From Bidens hawaiensis (taxonomy: Eukaryota; Streptophyta; Magnoliopsida; Asterales; Asteraceae), in assembly GCA_021521415.1 (NCBI GenBank), contig JAIQDT010001117.1:1-64000 (forward strand): DNA of 64,000 nucleotides, written 5' to 3'. The position numbers and the translations under genes are program-made. Each line of letters starts with the position of its first letter. Positions within the stretch are counted from its first letter, which is position 1. Under the pieces are notes generated by a model. That model searched no databases. It was not told where the DNA came from and saw only the letters and a list, made by a program, of their open reading frames with translations. Of this stretch, positions 33,661 through 46,310 are shown piece by piece.

Positions 33661-35926
33661 ATGGAGGCCACCACGGACACCAGCCTCCCGGCCGCAATCG
33701 TTCACCGTCTCCCTCATTTCAAATTCTCTTTCACAGGTGCTGAACACATCTTCCACCAGATCGAATCTTCGGATCCTTTATACCCGGTCCACCGTCTATC
33801 AGCTCGGGTCGTCATTGTCATTGGTCCTAGCCCACTCAACTCCGAGCACTTGGACCAGTATCCGTCAGTTGAATTCGTCATAGGAACGTCAGCCGGGGTT
33901 GATCATATTGATTTAGCGGAGTGTCTACGACGTAATATTCGGGTTACTAGCGCTGGACTGGCTTTCTCTGAAGATGTAGCAGATTATGCTATAGGGCTTT
34001 TGTTGGACATTCTTCGACGTGTTTCGGCTGCTGATAGGTTTGTTCGGGCCAGCTTGTGGCCGGCCAAAGGCATTTATCCTCTTGGAAACAAGGTATATAT
34101 ACTCTATATTCTATTGACGTAATTTTTATTACCGTTGATCGGACAAAGCTGCATCTATGGTTAAGTGAGTGTGATTAACCTATCATTCAGTTATGGTTAT
34201 GGTTAATGTGTCTCCGTTAATCGACTTTAGCTGAGCTGAACCTTGTAGTTTTATGTTTTTCCAAAATTTATGCCTCCATTTCAATCTTTTATATATTTTT
34301 ATCCAACTTCGAACATTTAAATTTAATTATGTTGCAACTATATATAGCATGGCTTGGAACTAACGTATTTTAGCTTCGAAACTTTATGAGCTTGGAACAC
34401 CATAACCAAACCACTTTCAACTAGAACAAAGGAAGAAAAAGCATATAAAATGCAATTGACAATTAAGCGAAAATTAACTGGAACCAACCTATGGCGGACG
34501 GTTAACCGACCTACGGTTAACTGACCATTCAGTTTATGGTTATGGTTAACCGAACCGAACCAACTTGGGACACCCGTACCTCAATGTTGGATATGATCCT
34601 AAATATAGAATTAAGAAATTGAATGATTTCTTTTCTATATACTGTGTAAACTACATACACGAAAATCTTTCTTTACAATACTGCCAGAATTTGTTTTCTT
34701 TTACTGAAAACTTACTTCATTGAGTGAACATAAAATTAAGGGAATGGCTTTGTAAACATCAACACTCTTATCATTTGTTGATATACACCGCAAGATAAGC
34801 CAGCAGTTACGTTGCATTGTATATTGATTGTGTTGTAATATAGATTTTTGTTTTTGAAATTATTTTAGAGGGCTCATTAAATCTTTATTCGAACCAAAGT
34901 TTTTACTAATTTTCTGAGTATACTTTATTTTGTAAAACACATACAATATATGTAATTAATCCATAATTTCATATTTGGAATTTATGTAGAACCCAATTCT
35001 ATTTCTTTGATCTCACACTCTTTTGATCTCGCGCTCCTTGCTCCCGGAGAGGCATGCCCAAAAAAGTTAAGGGGAGGTAAGATACATTTTTATAGATGAA
35101 CAAGAACAAGTAAAAACATGTAGCAACATTAAAGAACAAAAATATTATTGCCACTTGGCAGCGAAGAAGAAAAAATTTAAATAAAATATGAAGACTATAT
35201 TCTTTGGTTTTATGTTTCTTTGGGACTGCATGGTAACTACTTCGTGATTGCTACTTAATTCAATAATACAATCTTTGGGATTGCTACTAAGATTAAAAAA
35301 CAATAACTGCTTGCTCATTATTTTTGTTGTTTAGTGACAAAATATTTGGTTCATAGAAACGTTCAAACTGATTATAAAATATGAACCAATTTCCATTGTT
35401 TAATTAGTTAGGAGGCAAACGAGTTGGGATTGTTGGGCTTGGAAGCATCGGCTCGATAGTCGCTAAACGGCTCGAACCATTTGGTTGCACCATTGCCTAC
35501 ACCGCAAGAAACAAGAAGTCCCAAGTTCCTTATGCATTCTACCCCAATGTTCTAGATCTTGCAACCAACGGTGATTCTCTAATTATTTGCTGCGCGTTGA
35601 CCAACACAACTCGCCACATTATCAATCGTGATGTCATGACTGCCCTCGGGAAGAAGGGCATTATCGTCAATATTGGGCGTGGGGTCCTTGTGGATGAGAA
35701 GGAACTAGTGAAGCTCTTGGTTGGAGGCGAGCTTGGAGGAGCGGGTCTTGATGTGTTTGAGAATGAACCCGGAGTACCAAAAGAGCTAGTTACGCTTGTT
35801 GTTTTGTCTCCACACAAAGCTTTTCTAACACCAGAGGCGTTTGATAATGTTAGAGGGATAGTGATCGCGAACGTAGCGGCTTTTTTCTCGAATAAGCCAT
35901 TGTTGTCAATTAATCTTAGTGATTAA
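33661..35926 (+). CDS. D-2-hydroxyacid dehydrogenase, glyoxylate/hydroxypyruvate reductase HPR3-like
   Basis: An NAD(P)H-dependent reductase acting on glyoxylate/hydroxypyruvate-type 2-oxoacids in the cytosolic branch of photorespiration, or on related aromatic oxoacids. Exon 1 is 33661-34092 and exon 2 is 35408-35926, giving 316 residues. The 1.3-kb intron has GT/AG ends and joins GNK to LGGKRVGIVG cleanly. Visible features are the substrate-loop GTSAGVDHID, nucleotide-binding GLGSIG (154-159), catalytic Arg235 (NIGRG), Glu264 (ENEP) and His280 (SPH). An in-frame upstream ATG at 33604 would add 19 residues with no family resemblance, so the later ATG is preferred. HPR3/HPR2 versus hydroxyphenylpyruvate-reductase specificity cannot be decided by eye. 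Confidence 0.9.
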
Positions 35927-38029
35927 TATTGAAATTGATGAATGCCACATTTGTATTGTTATATCAGTTTGGTCATAGTATTGTTATGCATGTTAAACTA
36001 TTAATAAGCAAGAACAACTAGATATATGTTTGCAGGTTTAAGATTTTTCAGGAAAAACAATTGAAATTAAATACCTTTATTGGGTTTAACATTTTGTGAT
36101 TTCAAACCATTTTCTAAATATAAGAAACTTTGCCAAATATAAATCATTTGGATTAACATATTACCAACTACTTTTCGAACCCGTGTTACACACGTGATAA
36201 TTCTAATTATAAAATTATAAGTAAAACAAATAATTACGTAGCGTATATGAAAAAAAAATGTATTACATATATGCATGTATCTATAAAGTGTACATAAATT
36301 GACTATTTATATCACATTATTTATATCACAAAATGATTTTTTTAAATGAACTTAATAAAAAAATGCTCGTGAAAATCGTATCCGAGAATGTTTATTTCTA
36401 TTGAAAAATTCATTCTCGGTGTCATATATGTATAATTAAAAGAATTTTGGTTATGAACCAATTTCGAAAATAAGACTTCTCATACGATAGTAATTCTAAC
36501 CACTCAGCTTAAATACAAAAGAGGCGTTACCTTTATTGATATATTTATCAATTTACCACCCATCGAAAGAAAGTAGGATATTAAATTGTAGCAATGGATA
36601 TTCTTCAAGAACTATGTTTTTCTGAGCTACACCATAAAAATAATTTTGATAAGTTTCAGAAGACTTCTCGATTTTGTCATAATGACAACATAAAAAATAA
36701 CATGTTAACCCATTCAATTTTGTGAATATTTTGTTTTATTTTAGCATAGTTTTGCATGACGTGCTTCTCATATAACGTTCTAATCACCATTGAATGAAAA
36801 ATTAATGTTGACATAAATATTTCAAATTTGATAAAAGTTAGAAGCATGGGGGTGGCATGTCGAAAGTGTTTGCAATTTTTTCTTAAATTTTAATAGTTGA
36901 GGGAAGAATAGTTAATTTGCCAAATCCCGAACCTTTTGATTATTTAAAAAAATGCCCTTAAAAATAAACTTGAAACCCGAATCATGTTTAAAATTCTAAC
37001 TTTCATACTTTTGACATTTTAAAATCAACACTTTGAACCCATAACAAAATTGACGATAAATCTATTTGCATTCTCAAACTTTTAAAAATACTCAAAATTT
37101 TTATTTTTGACCCGTAACAAATTTTGACCTAAATATAGTTAACTTGTACCAAACAATCTATTTACCAACTTTTGACCCATAAAATCAAATTTAACTTCCA
37201 CAAAAAACCCGAAACAATTTTCATTTGAGAAACATGATTTGTTATTGATTTTTGGAATTCACCAAGTATTTTAAAATATATAGTAAAATAGTATGTTAAT
37301 ATTTATATTTATAAATATATATATATATTAAATAAATATAGTGTAAAGGGAAAATGAATAATTATTGATTTATTACATATATTAGGGTACATTAGTTTTG
37401 GAGGGAAAAAAATTATAAGAATTAACCAAAACATGATAAGTGTTCATATTTATTTTACTTTATTATAATAGGTAGATTTTCTTACAACCGAACAGTAACC
37501 ACCAACGCAACCAGTCCGACTATCGATTTCTGGGGTTAACTAATTGGAGAAAATATGGGTTGGTGGGTTGAATAGGTAAACCCGAACCCTAGCTATTTAT
37601 TTATTTGTGTTGCGTTGGTCACTCATAAATTGGGCAAGGCTTGAGCCATGGTTTAGCGTAGTAAAATGTTTGTAGGTTTAAGATAGTTCATAACAATACC
37701 GGAAATTAGATTTTAATAATCACGGCTTTAACCTGTTTGTCGAGATTAATCTCAACTCAAAAAATGTTTACAGACAGTGCTAATTCTAAACAGATTTTCC
37801 TGCAACGATCTCATATCAACTGAAAGTTAACCGTATATTAGTTCTTTTTATCACATGAACAACTTTCGTGGCAGAAAAAAAAATACAATTAAAATCCAAT
37901 TTCACAAAAAAAATATCTTTATTGTTTTTTTTCCCTTTTTTAATGGAAAATTTAACTCAATTTCTAAATTAAAACACATGTTTTTATGACGGGATTTGAA
38001 CCATCACCCATTTAAAAGAAATCCCTTTG
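35927..38029. other. AT-rich region with diverged copies of a gene-flanking segment
   Basis: The segment around TTATTGGGTTTAACATTTTGTGATTTCAAACC (36080) is echoed at about 39300 (TTATTGGGTTACTTTTGTGC). The phrase ACCACCAACGCAAC occurs at 37500 and 39410. No ORF is convincing. It may be an old duplication interrupted by later insertions. Confidence 0.35.
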
Positions 38030-39270
38030 ATGTGTGGGTGAACGAATGTGTTTTAAGTAAGTTATATCATGTATTTTATGTGTTTATATGCCTTGGACAC
38101 GATTACTTTGAGTGGTTTTACATTTACAGGTGAGTGGGGCTTAAAGGAGCTTAAATGAGCTAAATTGGCGCATATGAGATGGAATAGAAATGAAGATTTT
38201 ATTGCATGGAATGATAGAGAATTTAAAGGCGAAGAAGTAGCCGAAAACGGTGCGTAAAACGGAGCTATAACGAAGAAGTTATGGGAAAAACAGTGCAAGG
38301 GGGCTATCACCGCAAGCAGGGGCGCTGATCAGGCAATTTTGGAAGAGAGGCCGCAAGTTGCGGCCATATGAGCACAAATTGCGGCCTAGTTTGTAAAAAG
38401 ACGCGAATTTTAGGTTTTTGCCTTCATATATAAATATAATCTTAGGGTTACGAAGAGAAGACCTTTCCCAGCCTTTTTGGGGTACTAGGAAGCCATTTTC
38501 CACCATCCTAACACCTACCAATCACCACAATCTTCCATGGTTTCATCCTTTCAACCCATAATCGAGCTCATCATGATGCAGAGGCAAGGCTCAACCACTC
38601 GTGACCACTTCAGGTGTAGGGTTTGCATATGAATTGATTATTTTTATGAACATTACATGTATTGGGATTTAGTTTTGATTAATCTTTTCGTTGATTGAAT
38701 CTATATGTTTATTGGAATTAATTAAACAGTTTTGTTTCTGGAACTTTCGTTTATCATCAATTATTTGGTTTGTGTTCATCAACATTTAGGATTAAGTTCT
38801 TATCGTCACTGAACCGTTTATCATTAATCATTGATAGATGCTAAGTTTCGTATTAATGAACTAGTAATTAGATAGACCGTGTTCAGTTGTGTCAATTCTT
38901 CGGATTAAGTTCTGTGAATCATCATAACCAAATTATTGGGTCTAGTAATTATTTTCTTATTCTAATAAATGAATTATGTCTATGTGATTCGCCAATTGGT
39001 ATAAGTTTAATCAGTCAGTTCATTGCATTACCTGAACCTGAAGTGTGTCACTGTTTTCTCTAATTGTTTTACAACTAAATCAATATTTAATTTGCTTGAC
39101 ATCGTCTGTCCACCTAGCATAGTTAGTTACTAAGTATTGATCTTGATTAGCACTTTCCACTGATTCCCTGTGGATTCGACACCTTACTTGCCGTAGCTAG
39201 TAAAGGTAATTTTTATAAATGTTTTTGATTGACCTTTCGAAATCGATCAAATCCAACACTTTGATACAAC
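38030..39270 (+). repeat. LTR-like repeat, copy 1 (possible solo LTR)
   Basis: Starts TGATGTGTGGGTGAA and ends in the retrotransposon-like phrase GATTCCCTGTGGATTCGACACC, then CGATCAAATCCAACA. It contains palindromic words (GGCCGCAAGTTGCGGCC) at 38350-38395 and a promoter-like TATATAAATATAATC near 38428. No internal domain is attached, which suggests a solo LTR of a Ty3/gypsy element. The target duplication is unresolved. Confidence 0.5.
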
Positions 39271-39699
39271 TAGTCCAAAGCTCTGTACATTTGGTATCTT
39301 TATTGGGTTACTTTTGTGCTTTCAAACCAACTTTAGCAAGTAAGAAAATTTACAAAACATATATGATTTGCATCAACATATTACCGATGTTCTAAAATCT
39401 GGACAGGAACCACCAACGCAACTAGTTCGATTAAGTATTTTTGAGTCGTCTAATAAGGTATAAATCTGGCTCATATATATTTATTGTGTTGTGCTGGACA
39501 CACTTAAAGTCGTGTCATGTTTTTTTTCAGCATTTTAATGCTTGTTTGCGTGAATGAGTAAAGGTTAGTAATTTAGTAACAATTTAAACAAATAATAAAT
39601 CAAAGCTCAAATGATAATTTTTTTATTTTGTACTTTTTTAGTTATTTTGGTTTTCTCATCTTTTAAAACATCTAACTCTAAATTTTAACACTTTTTAAA

Positions 39700-40056
39700 A
39701 GTCCTAATACCGGATCTTACAGCAAGTTTTTGATTCAATCTCGGTCGTAAACTTAACGGAAATCATTTACAACTAAGATCTTGGATCTTGTGTGTTTGAG
39801 TTATTTTCTAAATAAGGAAAGGTTGGAGTAGTTGGATGGATACGGTTAGTGTGTGCATGAACATACCTCCACTATTTATACTATTTATAGTGGAGGGTAT
39901 GCCATGCAACCTTTCATTATTTTCGGCCCATTGAACTTTGATTACATATGGCCTTGGGCCCAAACTTACACTTGACAAAATAAACGAAAGCTAACAAATT
40001 ACAACCGTGAAATAAGATAAAAAAATACAAAAGTCTTAATCATCGAAATGGGCTCC
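39700..40056 (-). repeat. Solo LTR of the 22691-25481 family
   Basis: The reverse complement follows the 25092-25481 LTR: GCGGAGCCCATT start, GGGCCCAAGGCCATATGTAATCAAA, GCATGGCATACCCTCCACTAT, ATAGTGGAGGTATG, then CACAAGATCCAAGATCTTAG and AATGATTTCCG. No internal sequence accompanies it, so it is a solo LTR or fragment. Confidence 0.7.
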
Positions 40057-40280
40057 GCACTTTTCATATTTAAAATCAAAGTATGAACGAAAAAAATACT
40101 ATTAAAATTGGTTAATAGGTCCGCTAAACCATTTAGTAAAAGATATTTGATTTATATAATCTCAACTATTGACTATTGGCAAATAACAACCTTAATTAAT
40201 GAAATGTCGGCTGATGGTAACATATTGCTCTTAACTGTCTGCGACTAACAAAATCCTTGACATTTTTCGCCAGAAAACTG

Positions 40281-41890
40281 ATGTGTGGGTGAAATAATGT
40301 GTGTTAAGTGAGTTATATTGTGTGTTTTGTGCCTTTATATGTCTTGGACACGATTACTTTGAATGGTTTACGTTTACATGTGAGCAAAATTGGCGTATAT
40401 GAGCAAAACAGTACAGTGGGGCAGTCACTGTAAGGCAGTGGGTGATGATCGTAGGCTACGGTCCCACCATAGCTTACGGTGGGGAGACCGTAGGCTACGG
40501 TCTTCTGGGCAGAAAAACGCGATTTTTAGGTTTTATATTCCATATTTAAGCTCGGTTCAACCCTATGCCGCCTATGCTTGATATCCTAACATACCTGGAC
40601 GATTTTGGGGCTCTTTCGACCATTCTAACACATCTCAATCATCATAATCCTCCATGCCATCATCCATTGAAGAATCAAGAGAGCTAATGAAGACAACTAT
40701 GCAAGGCTAATCCGCTTGTGACCGTCTTCGGGTGTAGGGTTGAGTTGTTTGTTGGATTGTTGGTATTCTAAACCTAACTTTTGTATTTTGTTTGTGTGCT
40801 TGAAAGTGTTTTTGGTTATTGATTGATTTACAGTTTATCAGTCAAACGATTTGTGGTCATCAACAATTAGGATTAAGTTCTTAGTGTCATTGACCTAACT
40901 ATCTTTAGCTATAGAACTAATAAGTCATCAATACCTAAAATTAACAATCAATTAAATTATTGTTTAGTCGTGTCAATCATTCGGATTGAGTTCTGATAAT
41001 CAACATAGTCAAGCATTTAGTCTTTTGGTTTATGGATTCAAACATTTAGCCGTGTCAATCAATCGAAAGGTTTGACTATGTTGATTATCAGAACTCAATC
41101 CGAAAGACTAAATGTTTGACTATGTTGATTATCAGAACTCAATCCGAATGATTGACACGGCTAAACAATAATCTAATTGATTGTTTAATCGGTCGTCTTC
41201 GTACCGGTCAGAGATAAAGAAGAATGTGTTCCTAATCACTTAAACTAGTTAGGGTAAGAAGGGTGTCGAACCACAAAGAGGTTGTGGTCGGTGATCTAAA
41301 TTTAATTGAGTAATAATTATGAAAATTTTTTAAGTAGTCGTGTAGACCAAATATGATTTAGATTTGAAATAATTATATTTTTAAGTTTAAAAGAAAACAA
41401 ATAATCAAGAAATATAATTGAGTTGTAAACAATGATTATGAAACGTATCAAAACTGGGTTTCAAGTTCTACAAGCAATTCGGACAAAACATGCTATAAAA
41501 TGAGTTCATGTAATCACAATGGTTATTTAGGTAGCAAATAATTCATAACAAAAGGCATCAATATTCGTCTATCACAAGTAAATGGTGCAAGGAAAACCTT
41601 CACAATATGAATTATTGATAAATATATGCTATATAGATTAAGAACATTCACAACCTTAAACACAAATAATGAACCATAGCAATTATCATCTTACGAGGTC
41701 AATGATGCAAGGAAATCTTAACAACGCAAATTCATAATAATATAATATTACTTAATTCATGTCATTCAAACCAAATGATTACATAAAATATTAATTGTCT
41801 CAAATCATAGATGTAAAAAAAACCCCTAAACTTACAAAACCCTACACCCGGGAATGATTACGGGTGGATTAGCCGCTCATGGTTGTGGAG
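40281..41890. repeat. Two LTR-like copies in opposite orientation
   Basis: From 40281 the plus strand follows copy 1 (TGATGTGTGGGTGAA, CTTGGACACGATTACTTTGAA, GGGTGTAGGGTT). From about 41890 leftward the minus strand gives the same order (GGCTAATCCACCCG, GGGTGTAGGGTTTTG). The two copies meet at a hairpin at 40944-41184. Palindromic words (CCGTAGGCTACGG) fill 40447-40502, the position occupied by different palindromic words in copy 1. Confidence 0.6.
40944..41184. repeat. Near-perfect 80-bp inverted repeat
   Basis: Arms 40944-41023 and 41106-41184 are almost exact reverse complements (for example TCAATCATTCGGATTGAGTT against AACTCAATCCGAATGATTGA). The spacer of about 82 bp carries a further partial copy of the arm, starting GGTTTGACTATGTTGATTAT at 41069. 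Confidence 0.85.
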
Positions 41891-42116
41891 ACCATCTTCA
41901 CTTTTGTCTTGAAATCTTCAAGAATGATGTCAAGTGGTGATCTCCAATGGTGTTTTGTCCTCCTTTTATTATTGTTCTCCTCTCTTGGTGTAAAAACCTT
42001 CTTTAAAATAGTTCTCTTATTTCTTTCATAACTCATGTTGTCCCCCTTTTAACGCCTCCCAAATAATTAGAGTTAAAATCATCCATCATGCTACCCATTT
42101 CTTTTTTTGCGTAGCT
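41891..42116. other. Intergenic, tail of the inverted LTR-like copy
   Basis: Continues the opposite-orientation copy weakly, including a CT-rich leader-like stretch. No gene is seen. Confidence 0.35.
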
Positions 42117-43960
42117 GTAACATTTCGGATTTTCCAAAACCCGTATTCGTTTACGAATGTCACCTTTTTAGAACTTTATTATTATTGAAAATCAAGTGTT
42201 TATAAATAATTAAGTTTATAATGTTCACTTTAGGCCCCTTATACTTTATATGTTGTTCAAATCTTAAACTATGCATAAAAAGTTTGTTAAATGACCTAAA
42301 TTCAAACTATAGGGACTAAAGTTGACAAATGATGATGTTTTCCTCCTTTTGGCCGGAAAACCACGTGGTGGGGTGGCCTAGGCCCACCAGCGGCGCTATG
42401 GGCTACCTTCACAGCTCGTTTCGTTTATTATTGTTTCCTAGTTCGTTTTTGGCTCGAAATCGCTTATTTTCGGACATAATCGAGTGTTTTAAGACCCAAG
42501 AAGACTAATATAGCTTAGATACATGTCCATACTCATTAACCCTTGATCAAGAACGAAATTTACTGGTTATAATGTTAATTTGATCATTAAAGGCCCATCT
42601 AGTTCTAAAACGAGTAAGTTACCATATTTAGTTCGATTTAGTGTATCCTATATAAACATATCATATTTCTCTACCACAAATCCTCCCTAAACCCTAATTC
42701 ACAATTCCTACCCGTTATCTACCTCCAACCTTCATCATCTTCTTCGGTTTTTGCATTATTGTTGAAGATACACTCATAAACAGTTGACTTTGCTTATGCA
42801 CCGACCTTTGACTTCCGTTTCTCATCGATCCTTTCAGTTTTCGGGTAAGTTGTAAACATAGGAAACATTCATATATATTCCCTAGTCAATAACCTTCAAT
42901 CAATTTCGGTGGTTGAAGGGTATTGATTGGTCAATTCGTTTAAAACTCGTTAAAGGGCAAAATAGTCAACAAGTTTGACTATCCGTTTTCTCATACTTCT
43001 GGTCGGATTCAACGTTTGGTCCAGAAGACTTTTATTCTCGTAACGTGATTTTAAGGCTACTGACCAAAACCCGACTTCCAACTCGCTGTTCGGCTTCTGG
43101 TCAGTACCATCTCGCTTAAACGTTTAATTCAACATAACTAGAGTTCTACTCATCCGTTTGGATTGATTCCAGTGGCATTAAGTTTGTTTTTATTTATAGT
43201 TTCATATCACAAAGTTTCAGGTTCTGATTAGTTATCTCGTTTGACTCTTATTGGACGACTCGCTTATCCATTTACTCGTTTATTCTTAATTATATTCACT
43301 TGCCTTCTATCTAAGGTGAGTTTTATCATTCCCCTATTTTACTCAGTTTTCTAAAACGTTTGAGGTACATATGCGTATATCATACTATATATATATACAT
43401 ACATACATATTTATACATACATATCAACAAATAGCAAACGTGTAATTGTGTGTGATTAATCAAATCTACTTGTTATGTGCTTATTTGTTTTTGTATGCAA
43501 TCGTTTGACATATCCCCTTGGAGAGGGTTCTCATTCTTATTGACCATCGCCCGATTCGCTTGGCAATGGTTTAAATCGACAACTTACTTGCTTATGGTTT
43601 GATTTCATTACCGCACTTATTACGTTTTGCTTATTTATCATATTAACATAATTTTGGTGTCAAAACTTGGTGGTAAACTCACTCAACATATTTGTTGAAA
43701 AAAACTCCATTTTCTACGCATATGCAGGTTGCCTGAAGATTAAAGTTGGAAACGTAGACAAGACCTTAGGATATAATCAAGATAATTGTTATATGAACTC
43801 ATATTTGTGTATTTGAATTGTTTGTATATTTGGATAATGTGTGTAATATTTGTAAATAATTAATTAGATATTGTCATTTATATTTATGATAGTATCTTCG
43901 AGTTGTGAGCAATCAGATCATGTCCCGGCATTTCCGCCTTAGGTTGGGGTGTGATAGAGG
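42117..43960 (+). repeat. Probable solo LTR (TGTAACA... GGGGTGTGATA)
   Basis: The ends TGTAACATTTCGG and CCTTAGGTTGGGGTGTGATA form the inverted TGTAACA/GGGTGT(G)A pattern common in long gypsy LTRs. A TATA-like CTATATAAACATATC at about 42648 is followed by a CCCTAAACCCTAATTC leader. No protein domain is inside. The last base pair TA instead of CA would be one mutation. The target duplication was not found. Confidence 0.5.
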
Positions 43961-44690
43961 AGGAGTTTGATTGAACAGTGAGAAGGTTATGGTTGTACAA
44001 TAGTATGAATGGGAGGATCAGGGCCATCTCATGAACTCCTACCACTACTTTGTACAAGTATTGATACTAATCATGTTCCATACTGGGCCAAGTATATACC
44101 CATCGGGTATGCATCGAGTAATTATACATTCGGTATCGATCTACCCGTTAGTTCATTAAAAATTACCTATTGAGATTCCCAAATACATTTTTTACTATAT
44201 ATTTTAAATTATATATATATTTATTTCACAAGGAGCATAGAAATGAATAAAAGTTAAAATTAAAAAAGAGAAAATGTTTACATGCATGATTCGGATAATA
44301 AGCATGTGGGAATCACATAATACTAACTTGACCCATGCCACAAAATTTTTTTTTTTTTTTTGAAACAAATCATAAATTACATAATATTCTAGATTTTTTC
44401 TGGTTACTACAAGTTTGTCCGTCATGTTTGGGTTCGTTTGCCATCCCTAGGTCTGACCAGCTTAACAGACAAACCTAATTGACTGTCGAACCGAATTTTT
44501 GTATTTGATATTACTTTCTTTTAAATTCTTGTTTTCTAACCTATTGTTTTATTCAAGACTGAATATAGCAAGGCAGTTGAATGAATAACTAGTCGGGTTA
44601 TAAAAAGAATGTTATTTAAATATTAACATTAGCGAATTGTGGAAAAACTATATTGCCGCCCTAAAACCCATGCTTATAAGTTATAACAGA
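43961..44690. other. Intergenic, hAT-like end
   Basis: Repeated CCCATCGGGTA/ACCCGTT words and a terminal GTTTGCCATCCCTAG at about 44438-44452 resemble the hAT element at 25950. The left terminus and duplication were not found. Confidence 0.4.
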
Positions 44691-44692
44691 AA

Positions 44693-44708
44693 AACCTGCT
44701 CGCACGTT
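44693..44708 (+). promoter_or_regulatory. Candidate root-hair element (RHE) of the expansin promoter
   Basis: AACCTGCTCGCACGTT matches the published root-hair element consensus WHHDTGNNN(N)KCACGWH at all positions except one (C where D is expected). It lies 206 bp upstream of the ATG of an EXPA7-like gene, the gene class in which this element was defined. No other candidate was noticed in the upstream region. Confidence 0.45.
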
Positions 44709-44913
44709 GTTACTAAATGCCAGTTAGTACAAACCCGTATTGCCTACATGTACAAGGCCTAAACATTTTTTTAATAAAAATAAATCAGTCAAAGTTGACT
44801 TAGAAATCACAACTCTTCGTGAGGGTCACAAACCCACTCTTCTCTAGCATTGTTTTAGGTCCTATAATATCTCTTTTTAACGTTTTTAAACTCAATGCAA
44901 TAAGCTTCAAACA

Positions 44914-46310
44914 ATGGCTTCAATTCATACTCTATGCCTCTTCGTTATCATCGCGATATTCGCCTCGTTCGGTTTGCATCTGGCCGAAGCCGCATATTCT
45001 GTCCCTCGGCCACATTCTGTCCCTCGGGCACCAACCGTATATCACCCGAGTACATGGACTCTTGCTCATGCCACATTTTACGGAGATGAGTCCGCATCTT
45101 CAACCATGGGTACCAATTTCCTTATAACATTTATTTTTCGTGTGTGACAAATAGTCATCAATTTTTATAAAATTATAATTTTGTGACGGTTTTCGGGTTA
45201 TAACAGGAGGCGCGTGCGGGTATGGAAATGTGGTGACAAACGGGTACGGCACGAACACAGCCGCATTGAGCACAACAATCTTTAGCAACGGGTATGCTTG
45301 CGGGCAATGTTACCAAATACGATGTGTCCAATCTCCATGGTGCTTAACAGGCGTTGCCACCATCACCGCCACCAACCTCTGCCCCCCAAACTGGTCACAA
45401 GATTCAAACAATGGCGGATGGTGCAACCCGCCCCGAACCCATTTTGACATGGCAAAACCCGCATTTATGCAAATAGCACAGTGGAAAGCAGGCATCGTTC
45501 CAGTAATGTACCGCAGGTATTTTCTTAAACGAGCTCAAGTCTTAAACGAGCTTATTTTGGTTGTTAAATAAACCCGAGCTTAAGCTTTACTTATCGAGCT
45601 TGAGCTGGCTTACGAGCCTAAACGAGCATATTGTTTATAAAATTATAAATGTAAATAAATTAGATAATAAGTAATATAAACAAGCAGAACTCGAAAAACT
45701 ACTCACTAGCCAAGCTTAAGCCTTACAAAAAGGAAACCTCGAAACAAGCCGACTTCGAGCTTGAATTCGGCTCGAAATGCATGTTTAATCTGATTTGAAA
45801 GAAAACTTTTATTATACAAAGAAAAATAAAAGGATCTAATTACAATAGGGAGGCAGGTAAGCGGGCAACAAGCTACGCCGCTACCCTCTTTTGAATAACA
45901 AAACCGATCGGTGTCGTTGAGTTTCTGTGCATGACTTGCTGAACTCTTGTCAGAAACGTAGCAGCATCTTATTGATCTAACATTTCATTTATTGTAGGGT
46001 ACCCTGCGTGAAGAAAGGTGGCCTAAGATTTTCATTCCAGGGCAATGGCTACTGGCTACTAGTGTATGTGATGAACGTTGGTGGTGCTGGTGACATCAAA
46101 AGCATGTGGGTCAAAGGAACCAAGACGGCTTGGATAAGCATGAGCCATAACTGGGGAGCTTCGTATCAAGCTTTCACAACCCTTAAAGGTCAAGCTTTGT
46201 CGTTTAGGCTAACCTCATACACAACCAAACAGACCATAACGGCTTATAATGTCGCCCCAGCTAATTGGAACCTTGGGTTAACTTACGAAGCAAATTGTAA
46301 CTTTCATTAA
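44914..46310 (+). CDS. Alpha-expansin, EXPA7/EXPA18-like
   Basis: A secreted cell-wall loosening protein. Exons are 44914-45109, 45207-45516 and 45998-46310; all introns are GT-AG and the three exons join to 272 residues. Features are a signal peptide (about 1-26, ending LAEA), GGACGYGN (66-73), the conserved cysteines and HFD (144-146) of the six-stranded barrel, and the C-terminal binding domain with [11 protein letters not shown] and YNVAPANW. The GASYQAF and [10 protein letters not shown] endings are characteristic of the root-hair EXPA7/18 group as I recall it. A 20-residue extension with a duplicated SVPR/SVPRA motif sits between signal peptide and mature domain. Intron 2 contains transposon remnants. 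Confidence 0.93.
45517..45997. other. Expansin intron 2 with transposon remnants
   Basis: Bases 45525-45790 are packed with AAACGAGCT/GAGCTTGAGC words like the hAT fragment at 47249. Bases about 45840-45900 match, inverted, a segment of the Helitron near 26730. The splice sites remain intact. Confidence 0.55.
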
